Below are positions 30,601 through 43,400 of a stretch of 64,000 bases of DNA, piece by piece (the stretch's first letter is position 1; each line of letters begins with the position of its first letter). The DNA lies in contig QPMI01000023.1 of the NCBI GenBank assembly GCA_004431415.1, positions 62,001-126,000 of the forward strand. The letters run 5' to 3'. A model generated the notes under the pieces. That model saw only the letters and a list, made by a program, of their open reading frames with translations, did not search any database and had not been told where the DNA came from. Source of the DNA: Cyanophora paradoxa (lineage: Eukaryota; Glaucocystophyceae; Cyanophorales; Cyanophoraceae). Position numbers and translations under genes: made by a program.

Positions 30601-33600
30601 GCAGCCGCTCGTTGCGGAAGTTTGCTATCGAGTGCGCATCCATTTGCTTGGTTGTATGCATGCTATCCAACTTCATGTCTAAGGACCCTCTTCAGATTAT
30701 CAATTCTCACGATCGCAATCGATTGCATGGCGCGCTTACGATTGGCTGACCCAGAACGTGGCCAACGGATCGCCAGCCGTCAATGCGGCTACAATCGCAT
30801 GTGCGCTTCAATACGTTTCCGAGCAACTCTATAGCCTAGTAGTGCCGCTTCTACTGGATCTTATGCCTCCTCAGATCATTGGCTTCGGAGTGGCGAAAGC
30901 TCAGTGGCTTGCTGCACGTCGATGTGGCCGCGGAAGCTGCCTACCACGCGGGAGCGTACATCGAGGTGCGTCGAAAAACTTCGTCTGACAACTTGGTCGG
31001 CCAAGGTTGTCGATCCGCCGTACTGACGCGCGCTGCAGGCAGCGGACTTGTGCCAGCGCGCCCTATCCGTCTTCGATGCGGAAAGGCCTTCGCTGCCCGC
31101 CGAGGTGCAGGCGATTCAGGACCTGGCCGCCGCCCGCCGCCTCGCGATTCTCTCGGACTGCCATTTTCGCATGGGCCATTTTGCGGCCGCCTTGAAGGTG
31201 CCCTCGCGCCCTGCTTCGGGCTTCTTATTCTTCGTACGAAGCTTTTCCCAGACTGGGAATCGATTGCTCGGACTGCTCGGCCTTCCGACGGCGGATCAGG
31301 CGCCCGTCTTTTGGGGTGTTTTGACTACAATGGCACGGGTCAGCCGGCGCGGGCCGGTGCGGGGACCAATTCCCCGAAAGAGACTGGAATTCTCGACGAG
31401 TCGTCCAAGCGCGCGATTCTGCTCGAGTTCTTGCCAGTAATGTTCCATGCGCTGGTTCGAGTTTTGTTCGTGTTCAAGCGGTCGCGGCCGATTGCGCCCA
31501 CTCGCAGCACAACGACAGCGATCCTCTCGCCGCGCTGTACTATTCCGTGAAGCATGCGGAGGTGCCGCGCCTTGCGCGCGTGCTTCAGCCATTTGTTTTC
31601 TTACGGTGAAATCTCAGTTGGCAATGGGGAGCTCCAATCCATCGCACTTTGTTGAAGGCTGCACGCTCATGTGAGTGATTGTGGATTTGCAGCCACACCC
31701 GGCGCTTCTCTCGACGCGAGCCGACTTCCACGTTTCAGGGGCGCTGTAACATTCTCGACGGGGAAGCACAAGCAGATGGCGCGCTGGTTCGGCGCCGCCG
31801 AGGCTGCTCTGGCCAGCGGCGGTGTCTCCCTCCGAGCGGATGAGATCTTTACTGTGGACAGGGTGTGCCGCGCGCGATTGCGATGCGAAGCCCGCGACTT
31901 TCCATGCTTGGTCCGCCCTGAGCACGGGCGCCTCAGATGATGGCTTCGTTCTTCAGCGCCGACTTGGCGGACGCGGAGCGCCGCGCCGACGAGGCGGTGC
32001 CAAAGGTGCAGCGCCAGCGCCAGCGCTAGCTGCAGTTTTCCTGTGGCCGGCGCTGGCCGATGACGCGCGTGCGGTCGCCAGTTTCGGCTCGTCGGAACAC
32101 AGCAGGACAGATGATCACCATCGTGCTTCAGTCTTCTTCTGGCCTGCTCTTCCTTCATTTGTCTGAAGCCATCGTTTGCTCGCTGCAGCTCACTGCCGGC
32201 CACGCCGCGGCCATGCGAGGGCGCGCCGCGGACGCCGCGCGCATGTACGCCAAGGTGATCGAGCTGTCCAAGGCCTTCGAATTCGGAGAGTCGCACTACG
32301 CGGCAATCGGGTGCGTTCCATTTCGCGGCTGTTCACCTCGCGACGTGGAGCCGAATCCCGCGGTCCGCTTTCTGTCAGGTTCATGTCGCTGGCCGGGACG
32401 ATGCTGGAGTTTGGCGGGTCGCTGGACGAGGCCCAGAACATGCTGCGGAATGCGAGGGGCCAGTTCAAGGACGAGGAAGGCTTCCGCAGCCGGAAGGTAC
32501 GCGCGATCCGCACAGAGTCTAGAGCAGCGCAGCCGCAGTGGCGAACCAAACGTTTTGGGGTTGCAGGGCATCCGCCTTCAGTACCACGCACTCCTCGCCG
32601 CGATTCTCGATCGCCAAGGCCGCAGCGCGGTGCGGAGGTTCCCGCCCCCCTCTCTCACCGCGAGACAGCTAATCCGAAGGATCCGGAGAGCAGGAAGCTA
32701 GGCAGGAGGCGGACAACGCCGTCGACGCCATCTTGGAGCACCGGTATGTGCGCGGCATCGGTCGGGTGCGCCCTTGAGCTTGAACACGAGTTTTTTTTCC
32801 GGCGATTATGCGATGGCCCGCACGCGCGTGTGTCCATGAAGCGCTGACCTGTGCCCAGGCGGCGCCCGCGGACGGCCTCACGAACCACTGCCTCGTCCTG
32901 GTGCGGCCCGCGCCCGCCTCCTGGCCCGTCGCGCGAACCCAGCCGGCTGCAAACTTGATGCCGCTCACGCCACTCGGCGCAGCTCGTTCGGCACTACGCA
33001 CTTTTGGAGCACGCACAGCGATCCAGTCCGCGGATCGTGGCTGAGACGGCGCCTGTCGGGGCACCCGTCGCCGGCGTCGTGGCGCCGCAGCAGGCGAAGC
33101 CGGCCTCCTCCGACACCGAAGACGCTGGTGCCGGCACGGCGGGGGCGACGGAAGGGGGCGGCCCCGGGCCCTCTGTGCGGTCCGGCTGGAGCGCACTCCT
33201 CGCGGACATCGACTTGATTGCTCTGCGCCGCGACTCGGCGTGGTCCAACGTCGGCTCGTCGCGAGCCCCCACGTCGACCGTCTCTCCGCTCGCGGCGTCC
33301 ATGCCGGCGCCGGCGCCTGCGAGCGCGCCGTCGGCGCTCGATCTCGAGGCGCGCCCAGCGGAGGCTCCTCTCGCGAAGGCGCGACCCGCGTCGGCGCCGG
33401 CGCCGTCGTCGGCAGAGCAGCGTCCGGATGCAAGGCGGCCTCGGGCGCCGCTGGACGCGATACGCGAGTGCGTGGCGGTGCTGGAGACGAGCGCCGGCGG
33501 CTTTCCGGTCGTGCGGCCGGTGCTGGCGTGGGCCAAGGCGGCCCAGGGCGCCGCGCGGGCCGCCTCGGCCTCGCTGCAGCTCCTCCGCCGCTTCCGCCTC

Positions 33601-33798
33601 GCCGGCGCTGCAAAGCAGCTGCGCAAGGCCGCCGAGGGCGCGGCGGCCGCCGGCCTGACGACGTACGAGGCGCTCTGCTGGCACGAGCTCTCCGTCCTCT
33701 CCGGCGACCCCCGCGAGCGCGCCGCCGCAGCCGAGCGGGCTGGCGCCGCGCGCGCCCGCATGCAGCCGCTCGCCACGTCCAGCCGGAGCGCCCGCTGA
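24605..33798 (+). CDS. ADCY10-like soluble adenylyl cyclase, copy A
   Basis: Class III nucleotide cyclase of the bicarbonate-sensing soluble type: two cyclase domains, an AAA/STAND-type ATPase, then TPR-like helices. C1: VPDLVARNVGQLAASG, DGVVVVVDISG (first metal Asp), FLGDAVLFMLYADRAGG (second metal Asp), LHCAITAGDYFALKLGG. C2: ELRIITSLFLRFEEFA, AVAAKYGAVIRAFF, DDKGFVGLMTFGLFGSAHTD, VSIGIATGRVFGGLVGT, LGDAVNTAARLMACKG. The ATPase has Walker A GEPGSGKSEIARECRRL, split by a phase-1 intron (27848-27912) after GSG. Helical repeats follow, such as CQRALSVFDAERPSLPAEVQ, DAARMYAKVIELSKAFEFG and MLEFGGSLDEAQNMLRNA, with a Pro/Ala-rich linker and a final helical domain ending at 33798. Several stretches do not join cleanly: near 27042 one extra G shifts the frame, and 28.1-30.5 kb is poorly resolved. 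It may be a working gene with assembly indels or a decaying paralogue. Confidence 0.75.
26734..26757 (+). repeat. CTGAT pentamer array in cyclase A intron
   Basis: Four to five tandem TGATC units ending in CTGAC, 12 bases before the CAG acceptor at 26767-26769. This is the same sequence type and position as the arrays in cyclase B introns. Confidence 0.7.
29713..29800 (+). repeat. C-rich tract with CCCA/CCCCCA units
   Basis: About 88 bases of C runs broken by single A residues on the sense strand of cyclase gene A, probably an expanded intronic pyrimidine tract. The complementary strand could form G-quadruplexes. Confidence 0.65.
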
Positions 33799-34401
33799 TA
33801 TTCGCGATTCAGAAATTCGTCATGGGCTTTGCCCACCTCGATTCCCCCATCGGGGCTTCGCCCAGCTCGATGATCATGATTGCATTCGCATCGAATTATC
33901 GATATCCTTTTTAGATGTTTCTTCGCTAGATTATAACTAAATAGTCTAAGGCACATGTACACTACTATGCCGCTGAGAAGTCACGGGCCTCTCTCCTTTT
34001 AAACGCCCACTCGATTTTCCCAGCTCGCGATCGGGCTTCGCCAAGCTCGATGATCGCCTTCAATAATCGATATATGTCCTTTTTATTGCCGCTGCCCTCG
34101 TTCATGGGCTTCTAGTTCCGGCGCTGGACTCTTTCAAACGTGATCATAAACGTAGTTGCACATCAACAAGTATGAATAGTTTCATAAAGTGTAGTTGTAG
34201 ATATATATATATTGCACCTCAACTAATATAAACTACTCATTGTGAACAATACTTGCACGCGATATCCGCGATATATCCGCAGTCTCGAATTCGAATCCCA
34301 CGATCGTGAGGCGGTACCCGCCGGCCTGTGACAAGCAAGTGTCCCATGCCGTCATGCATATGATCAGGCCCTCGGTACCGAGGGCGACGCGGGTCGCCCA
34401 G
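33799..34401. other. Intergenic, cyclase A to EF-hand-like gene
   Basis: AT-richer spacer with no exon that I can support. It holds a diverged direct repeat (33837-33913 and 34010-34086), both copies beginning CTCGATT and ending in ATCGATAT followed by CCTTTTTA-like sequence, and an alternating TA stretch near 34200. It probably contains the polyadenylation region of cyclase A and the promoter of the next gene. The first exon of that gene may lie in the last 150 bases. Confidence 0.45.
33837..34086 (+). repeat. Diverged direct repeat in intergenic spacer
   Basis: Copies at 33837-33913 and 34010-34086, each 77 bases, share blocks such as GGGCTTCGCC, AGCTCGATGATC and ATCGATAT in the same order, separated by about 95 bases. 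Function unknown. Confidence 0.6.
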
Positions 34402-37044
34402 GTTCCCCGCCAGCACGAGGGCGGGGGATGCGACCGGGGTCGGGGGAATGTCCTTGCGTCCCGCGCGCGTCGCGGTCAACTTCAAGCCCGAGCAGAGGAG
34501 CGCGAGCGAGCAGAGGAGGACGATCCCGTTCGACCTGTGGCGCCACGATCGGGACGGCGAGTGGACGCTGATGGAGCCGCGAACTGTGAAGATCGTCGAT
34601 CCCGTCATCGCTTACAACGCGCCTGTCCAGGCCTGCGAGGGCAGCAACTGGTGCTCAATTCTGCTAATCAATTTGACTTTTAATCTCTCGAAGTATACGT
34701 ATTTATGATTATGGCATGGGTGCAACTTCCAGTCGCAAATGCCACAGATCGCGACGGAGAAAGGGATAGAGCTGAAGACGCTGGCGGCCGTGCAGGCTGC
34801 GGACGCTGCCCGAGCTACGGGCCTGAACGAAGTCCTCCTCCGCGCTCTCGAGCTCAACGTGCGCCTCGGCGACGCACTGCGGCAATCGCGCCGCTCCGTC
34901 CCGTAAATGAAAGCTTACGCGTTTTTGGTGTCCTGGTGCAGGATGCTGCATCGGTGGCCGCCCTGGTAACCGAGCAATCTCTTCCTGGCGAGCAGCTCGT
35001 CAAGGTGAGGCGGCATCTGCGCGAACGTTATTAGATTCGAATTCGGCCGAAATCGGGAGCACAGGACATGGCCGTTGTTCCGTACAGTCTTACGTACGGT
35101 TTGAATGCGTACGAGCGCGATGCTCGTCTGATCGAGGAGAAGGGTGAGTGTATCTTTAACACTGTGCCTATAAATAATTATAAGAGCGAATTTTAGGAAT
35201 GAACTGGAATACGTAATAAAGATACTGATGTTATGCCTCGCGCTTGTTTAAACTTTTCACCCAGGAACGTACTACACCACGGAGGTGCACGAATCGGATG
35301 CTTCTGCGTATCCCTGATCATACTATATGATACCTTGTTGATCGCGAGTGCCTTCGCAGACGGGGAGCATCACAGGCCACGGCGCCTACACGTACGCACA
35401 TGGCGGCCTCTATGTTGGTGACTACGTCAAGCCCGGACTTGAGGTCAGCGCGGTTATGTTGAGCTATGGCAATTCATTATATTAATCTGCAGCCGCTCTA
35501 TAATCATCATTGATATCTCTGTTTTAACGTCAACGCAGGTCGGCACGTACGAAATCTACGCGCGCGACGACAAAATCGCAACGAAAATGGAGCCGGGAGT
35601 GCCTCAGGAGATTGTGGATCCTAATCCGGTTTGTAATTTGGCGCAAAGGCATTTGTGATCATTTGGAGAGCGCGGTCAATTGTAGGACTAAAGAAATCAA
35701 AAATTGCGCTTGCAGGTGCCGCAAGCAATGACGACGAACGCCGTTGGGGAGCCGACCGTGACCTTGGACGGCGCGCTGACTGGCGAGCGCGTGCGTCGCT
35801 TGATTTCGCCGTTCGCCTGCTTCACTTTTTAGGTGTACCACCGAAACTGAAATGCAGAATCCTGCTACGGAAACACTTGATGAGTCTGGTGATACCGACC
35901 TCCAGCCGGAAATGGCAGTCACTGGGTGCGCTCTTGCAGCCGCGCCAACTGGCTGGATTCGTATCTAGATCGTATTCGAATTCAACGATCTGTCGACATC
36001 CCCGCTTTGACTTTCAGTCGTATCTGGCAGAGAGCTGACGCTGACGCCGGATTACAAGGCGTCGTCGCTTCCCGGCCCCCAGGCTTGCTCCACGGTGCGC
36101 GGAACTGCCGCTAAAAATCGCGCGCAGTGTAAAGTATATATATTAACGTTCTACGTATACGCGCAGGGAGAGTGCGTCGCTGTGGAAGGCCCTAGCGCCG
36201 ATGTTGTCGACCTTGGGAAGACCTGCGGGTGAGCGTGCACCTCTACGCGTGAGAACGGTGACATAGGTCGAAGTCACTCTAACAGCTGTGAAATTGCCGC
36301 GAGCTCCACGTGCCCGCTGGAAAGCGTCAGCTCGACCTCGACGGCCACGACGCGCACAGTGACCTGCGGCGATTTCGTGAAGGAAATGGAGGCGAAGAAT
36401 CCCGATCTCCCGGCCAGGTGTGCATGCGCAGCACTTCGAAAAATTCCGAGATTAATGCATATGGACGCCGCAATTGCGACCTGGCGAAATTAATTACATA
36501 ACTCGCATCGCGTGCAGCAAAAAGCTCTCGATGCTTCTGGACAGCACCAACAATGCCTACAACTACACCTTCTCCGGCACCGAGGAGCTGTGGAGCCAGC
36601 TCTTCAAGGACAAGGGCGAGGTCACCGCCGCCGAGGTCCAGAGCGCCAGCTCTTCCGGCGTCTCGAACGGCATGGAAAAGTACGACGCCCTAGGCGACCA
36701 GGACGGGAACCTGGACAAGGCCGAGTTCCTGCTCTGCCGCGATCCGATCGAAGTCCCCATCGAGTCGGAGGTGCTCACACTGTCGAACACGACTACTGCT
36801 CCCGTCGAGTCGGAGGTGCTGCCGCTCTCGGACACGACTACTGCTCCAAGCACACCCACGGTTCGCGGATACTATCGCCCGTTATAATTCATCCGCGCCC
36901 GAGTTGACGTTCTCGCTGTCGACCGCCCCCCAGGAGGACTTCTCGTACAAGATTGCGGAGGCGGATGCCGAGTTTGCCGAGGACGCTGCGGCCGAGGAGG
37001 CCGCCGCCGCGGCGGCGGAGCTCGCCTTCGCCGACGACCAGTGA
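34402..37044 (+). CDS. Unrecognised acidic protein with EF-hand-like and MORN-like motifs
   Basis: I do not recognise this gene as a known family. Short exons separated by AT-richer introns can be followed: one ending with DLWRHDRDGEWTLMEPRTVK, a helical exon (IATEKGIELKTLAAVQ, LNEVLLRALELNVRLG), then VPYSLTYGLNAYERDARLIE, a single MORN-like stretch GHGAYTYAHGGLYVGDYV, VGTYEIYARDDKIATKMEPG, a Cys-containing region (GECVAVEGPSADVVDLGKTC, CEIAASSTCPLESVS, VTCGDFVKEMEAKN), a helix with the EF-hand-like loop LGDQDGNLDKAE (first ligand position Leu instead of Asp), a Ser/Thr-rich stretch and an acidic Ala/Glu tail ending in FADDQ and TGA at 37042-37044. Paired Cys suggest a secreted or lumenal protein, but no signal peptide is seen because the 5' end is unresolved. 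Exon joins are only partly certain and two genes are possible. Confidence 0.5.
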
Positions 37045-37491
37045 TCATTAGGCCTCGAGCTGCGCATCCGGGCAGAGATGATCATGAGCCTCGGAGCGTT
37101 GTGTGCCGAGAAACTGCTGTCATTGATTTCTCGTGATTTTGTTGCTTTGTGAATAATATCGATATCGATCACAACACCTCGAGCTCCTAGGGTATATCTA
37201 CATAGTACCAGCCAGTGGGGGATTCGCGGGGGCTGATCATGAGGCGGATCCGGAGGTGAGGGGGCCAGCCAGGCAGGTCTCGGTAGTCGGGGGCCTGGCC
37301 GGACGAGGCAGACACGCGTACGGTTGCAGCTTCTCACGATCATGCATACGCTTAAACAATGAAAGCGCGAATTTCAAGCCCGTGCACGGGGCCATCGTTT
37401 GCGCATGCGGATCTTCAGCTTCTGCAACATTCAACGCTGTCAATATATTCGACAAAAGCGGAGGGCGCGACAGGGGTCAATATCTCTAGAT
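37045..37491. other. Convergent intergenic region, EF-hand-like gene / ZNFX1
   Basis: The 3' ends of two convergent genes face each other. I see no exon and no strong repeat. Sequence such as GAATAATATCGATATCG is AT-richer and could hold polyadenylation signals, but no canonical AATAAA was assigned. Confidence 0.45.
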
Positions 37492-40400
37492 CTAGACGCG
37501 GCCGCGGCCCAGCATGGTGCTCCAGGCCGGCCGATCCGACCCGTCCATGTTCCCCGCGAACGCGTTGTCCTCGAGGATGCGGTGGCCCGAGCCGCCCACC
37601 CGCGCCCCGCAGTCGATGCACGTTGAGACCTGCCCCGCGGCCGGACTGGTCAGCCTCGCGATTGATATCAACCACTTGCGCATGCTGCGAGATTCCTTTT
37701 ACTTTATTTTGAGCGGAGGTATAATCACCTGCATTGCACCGCCGCACTCTCCAATGAAGTATGGGTGTCCGTTCCTACGCTCAGGGTCCGGATATCGATG
37801 AGCTACACATTGGGCGCAATTTCCTTTATTAGATTAGAAGTCACGAGCGCACGGGCACGTGAACCAGCGACCCCCGGCAAACGAGGCGCTGACCTCCACG
37901 CGCATTGCCTCCACAACCTGAAGAAATTATATGGAACGACGGAGACATGTACAGTGAAACTGAAAAGTTAATCTCACTTCGGCACGGGCCCGCTGAAGGG
38001 CGACTTGCGCGATTTTGCGCTTCACATTCTCAATGTGGACCAGCAGCGGCTTGATCACGTTTCCGTACCTGCAATATTAATAGAATGTTCAACAACATCG
38101 TCTAGCATTGATTGCATAATAAGCATTCTGGCGCGTACCGCAGGGCGCGGCGGACGGGCTTGCGGCATGTGGGGCAGTCCTTGAGCCTGACGCTGACGTG
38201 CCCGTCGCTCGTGGCCGTGTCCCGCCGAAACATGTACTCGTCCAGCGCGTCCAGGGCAAATCTGATCGTAATTAATATTTTAGGATACGTTGATTCCGTA
38301 TTGATAATCGTGATCATATGCATGAGCTCTAGATCTAGTTGACGTTGGAAGGAAAAGCACTCACACGTGCCCGCACTCGAGGCGGTAAATGAGATCCCCG
38401 CGCTCCATCTCGCCAATCGTCATCTGCAAGGCAGTTAAAGCTTTTGGATCCGGAACTCAAATTCGTGAAAAGGCACCAGAGTGATCGAGTCCGTGTGGCC
38501 GGGCTCGCAGGTCGGGCAGGGCGGGCACGGCTCCCCGCAGACCCCGCGGCACTGGAGCGAATAATATTAATGGGTAAGATACAGTTCAAAACTGGTAATT
38601 GAACAATCAAAGTCGAACCTTGTGGCGGCACGACAGGCGCTTCTGGCATCGCTTGTTGCAGACCGGGCGGTCACAAAGCTCGTAGCACAACTTAGAGCAC
38701 GCGTGGTGGCTGCGTACGCGCTCAAATAATTTAACCACTGAATTTGGACGAACTCAAAATTCAAGCTAAAGCACGAAAGCGCGTGCGCTTTATCTGGGCC
38801 CAGACTCGTGTGCATACCTGCATTTCCAGCGGCACGGCTCGCGGCATGGCAGACAAAGCTCGCCGCACTTGTTTCGGCACCGCTGACGGTGCACACACCC
38901 GTTCTCGCACGGCTCTTGGCACGCCGTCGTGCAGGCGTCACTGCAGCGACCCTTGCAGTTGTGGCCGCACAAGAGCGCCTTCTTGCAGCCCTGCGTGCAG
39001 GCGAGGTGCTCCGCGTTTCCGTGGCACGATCCGCTGCATCCGAGCAATTGCAACATGATCAGCTGCAATTTCGAGGTGATTCAAAATTGAACACGTCAGA
39101 TTTAGAGTCCTTTACCAGGTGCCCGGGCACGGGTGCCCGCAGCCGAGCGTCGCGTCGCACTTGGCCGCGCACGCCGCGTCGGAGGAGCACGGGGCTTCCT
39201 TCGCGTGCGCGGGGATGCCGCATTCGAACGTCTTCAGAACCGAAACGCGGCAAGGCCTTCCGCAGCAAAAGAAAAGCAGTTAGCAAGCAAAACCGCTAGT
39301 ACATTATTAATTATATCTAATATTTATTCTTCAAAGCTTCAATTCGTACCCACAGGGGCGTTTTCCGCAGGACTCGGTGCACTGGTGATTGCAGCCCAGG
39401 TGCACTTTCTCGCACTTGGATGTGCAGAAGGCGATCGCAGGATTCTGTCGAGCCACATATGGATGAGTCATATTAGTTTCAAGCTCTAGCAAAATCTAGA
39501 TCTCGCCTTTGCGCATTCGAGAAGCATCGTGTGGCCGCAGCCGCCGAGGCGCTTCTCGACCAGCATTCCGCAAGGAGGGCACGGCCGGCCGTGGTGGCAT
39601 GGCCGTGCGCACTGGTGATCGCACTCCTCGTACGACTCTTTGCACGTCTTGCGGCAGCGGCGACCTGTGCGTATATATGCGAAGGTCGATTAAACCAAAT
39701 AAGCACGAGGTCGGGCGCACCGTCGTGGGAGTCGGGGTGGCAAAGCTCGTCACAGACGTGCCCGCAGGCGAGCTGCTCGCCGCACGGGAGCGTGCAGCCG
39801 CCGTGCCGGACCGCAGCAAAATCCCACGGCGACGAGACGAGCCGCTTCTGCTCGGGGTGCTTCTGGCAGACGAGCTCGAGCTGGCGGCCGATGGAGGCGC
39901 GCCCGCCCGCCTCGGCCTCGAAATCCCCATCCCGCGCGGCCTCGACGATGCCGGACCAGATCGGGCTCTGCTCCGCAAGGAAGCCGAAGTTGCCAAAGAC
40001 GAACAGGCCCTTGCGGGCGCGGCTGAGGGACACGATGATGCGGTTGCGGATTCCGATGAAGCCGACGCGCTTCATCTCGTTGCTCCGCACGAGGGACAGG
40101 ATCACGATGGTGTTCTCGTCGCCCTGAGAATCGATACTCGCGATGAATAATTATAATGTTATCGTTTCAATAAAATAGACCTGATAGTCGTCGACGGTGA
40201 CGACTCGCACGTCTCCGAGATCCATTTGTTGGGCGAGGTGCCGAATGCGCCGGAATTGCGCGAGGTATGGGGTAAGCAATGTAATTTCGGTCGCCTGGTA
40301 GCCCTAGCGTGGATTTGGATGAATATCAGATTTGCAATGCCGATCTCGGTGATCTTAATTACAAGAAGAAGCTTGCCTGTTTAATGAGGTAGTCGGCCAG

Positions 40401-43400
40401 CCGGACTGCCATCTGCGCCTCATGTTCGTTGACCTTGGCGGACTTCGCGTCCGCGCCCCGGCGGGCGTTCGGCGACTGCGCGGCCTCCAGGCTGCTGTGG
40501 TCGATGAGGAAGAGGCTCGCCGCCGTCCCGCGGACGGGCTCGTGCCGCAGAACGCGCGGGTGGTCCTCAAGCTCGGGGTAGAAGCGCCGCGAGATTTCCG
40601 CGATTTCGGGCGCATGCGGGCCTGCGAAACCTGTGAGGGAGAGCCAAACTCGACAACCAGAGCCGATGCATATGCGTTGTCAATCACCTGGCGGCGAAGC
40701 GTCGCCTTGGGATACGAAGCTGAAGGAGGCGCTCGAACATCGAAATGTGGAATTTGTAATTCTTCTCGAGCTCAAAGCAGTTCACAGATGGCCGCAGCTG
40801 CTCGTGGTCCCTGCGAAGGATGTAATCATTAATTTTTTAGCGGGCGTTAAATGCATGCACAGGCCTAGGCCCAAGCTGGACCGCACCCAATCATGATGAC
40901 GTGCTGGACCGAGGGCGAGATGCACGAGAGGACCTGCGCCTCCAAAAGCTCCGCGGCCTCCTCGATCACGAGCTGCGCTCATAAATAATGAGAACGACTG
41001 TCGGTCAACATTCAACGTCGACGAACCACGCTGGGGCGAAGCCGGACGATGAGGTCTCGATGCATCGCGGCCGCCGTGCTCGTCATCGCGACGAGCGGGC
41101 ACGACCGGAGGACGCGCAGCTTCTGGTCGCTCTGCATCTGCTGGATCCGCGACGCGACTGCCTCGTACTCGTCCATAGCGTCCGCGAGCCGATCCTCTGC
41201 CTGCATGAGGAGCAGGGATGCGACCTGCGTGCGCGCGCAAATTTTTAAAATTAGCAAAACCCGAAACGGAGTCAATGAATGACAGAGACCGACGCGCCGC
41301 GGAGACGATGCGCCTGCGGGACTCGAGCGGCATGTCCCACAGCGATTCCATGTGCTCGTCGCCGGCGAGGGCAAGCCGAATGTTGTCGACAGCGTCCTCC
41401 TGCTCATCCAGCATCTCGTCAATGTATTCGGAGCGGACGAACTCGGCGGACGCGCTCGGGGCAGCTGCAGCGCGGCGGTGCGGGATGCGCAGCTGCTCGC
41501 CGTCCATGTGCCGCTCGTCGTCGACACGCGCGAGGTGGTCGTCGAGCTCGCGGGGCCGATCGTTTTCAGAACGCGGCCCCTCAAGCTCGCCGTCAGCTGC
41601 CGTTGCGACGTCGACTGCAGCTGCAGCAATTGCAAGCGGCTTTGCCTCGTGATCATCGCGGCTATCTGCATCGACGTCGGCGTTGCTTGAGCTCAGATCT
41701 AGAGCCCGAGATCCTGCTGGCCCAGGGTCGTTGGCCGTGCGCGTAGATCTAGAGCTGCCGACGTCGACGCCGGGGCCGGTACTAGTACTGGTACCGGTGT
41801 CAACAACCTGCCAGTCGGCACGGTTGGCGTGACGGTGGTACTCGTCGTACAGCGAGAGGACCCGCGCGTTTCGCTCGCTCTCCCTCTGCGCCTCGATCTC
41901 TGCAGACGACGTCGACGAGCCAGTGTCGTCGTCGGCCTCCTCGGCGCCGTCTTCGAATTCTCCGCCAGGCTCTGCATGCACGAGGATGACGGTCAGCTGC
42001 AGTAAATTAAATAGGATGACGCTTATATAATGAACATGGTACTCTTATAATGAACATGGAAAGTTTAGGAAAATCCACAATTGCAAACCGTCCGCAGGCA
42101 CAGCAAGGGCGTCGAACGGGTTCTGCAGCGCGACGGGTGCATGTCGCTGCCTTGCGTTGAGCGCTTCCTCCCGCCGGCGTTCTAGCTCGTTATGCGCGGC
42201 CCTGACCGCCACCTCCTCTGTTCCACGAGCCCAGATGTAACATGCCTGCACCAACGAGGTTGGGCGGATCTGCTCATATTCCGCAGGCATTGCGGGGATC
42301 TGCAAGCACGGGCCATCAACGTTAACAAATCCGAAACGGTCAAATTTAATTCAACTCTGCTCACGCGGGCGAGGTCCTCGCGCTGCGACTCGGAGAGTAT
42401 GTGGAGGAGCATTTGCGCGTGCAAATGCGAGATCTGCCAGCCGGCGTCGGCAGCATTCGCGATCGCGCGCCGGCCGCGCAGGGTCTCCGCGAGATGCGCG
42501 ACGCGCTCCGCGATGGCCTCGAGCCTCTCCATGGATACGGCCCTTATGATGATAATGAAGATCAGAAGCCTTAATAATAATATGCATATGAATATGGAGC
42601 ACAGCAGCTGAACGGCCGCACCAGTCGATGCGCTCCACATTTGTGCGAACGGTGCGGCTGGCTGACTGAAGGGCGGAGAGCATGCGTTCCTAGAATAATC
42701 TCAGTCAGCGGTCCAAATGCTTTGAGATAACGGCTGCCTCGTCACCAACCTTTAGGCGAAGGTCGTCCGTGCGACTGCGGCCTCCCACGCGAACCAGCTC
42801 CGGAATATGCGGAAGCAGATCCGACGCAAATTCTGTTCGAATGAAGAAGTTTAATGCCATTCGCGATCGGTTTTAATGAGCGGTGTTGAATGAAATCCTG
42901 CGAAATTAAATCGGCTGGGCCCGCGGGCACCGTCAAGGGCGTGATTGGTGTAGCAAATGACGAGGATCGGGCCCGGTCCTCGGGTTGATTCCAAGCGCTG
43001 CTTCTCCAGCACATTGTTGAGAATCTGCACGAGCTTGACCCCGACGAAGGACTTTCCAGTGCCAGGAGGCCCTGAAACAAAGCGCGTTTCAGCCGCTAAA
43101 ATAGTAGGGCGCGAAGTGCTTGCAATTGGCGGACCTTGTACAACAGCGACCTTGTGCGTGAGCATGTGGCGAATGGCGGCAAGCTGACTCGCGTCCGGTA
43201 TCGGAGTGAGCACCTCGGGATCGGGATCGGCAGCGGGATCGTCGGTGTTGGCCAGCTCGTGCGGCCAGCGCCCAACGAGGGGACCCTCGACCTCCTCAAA
43301 CCGGCGCAGCGGTTCGCCGGCCTTCGTGTACAGGCACGACAGGTCGAGCGGGCCCGCGCGGCGAAGGTACTCGGGAATGTCGTCCGCGCCGTCTCCCTAC

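Noticed and set aside
34250-34320. tRNA-like TTCGAAT loop near 34290
   Set aside because: The loop is not closed by a G-C stem, and no cloverleaf could be built around it.
37236-37489. Small open frames between the EF-hand-like gene and ZNFX1
   Set aside because: Short, without homology or splice context; treated as spacer.
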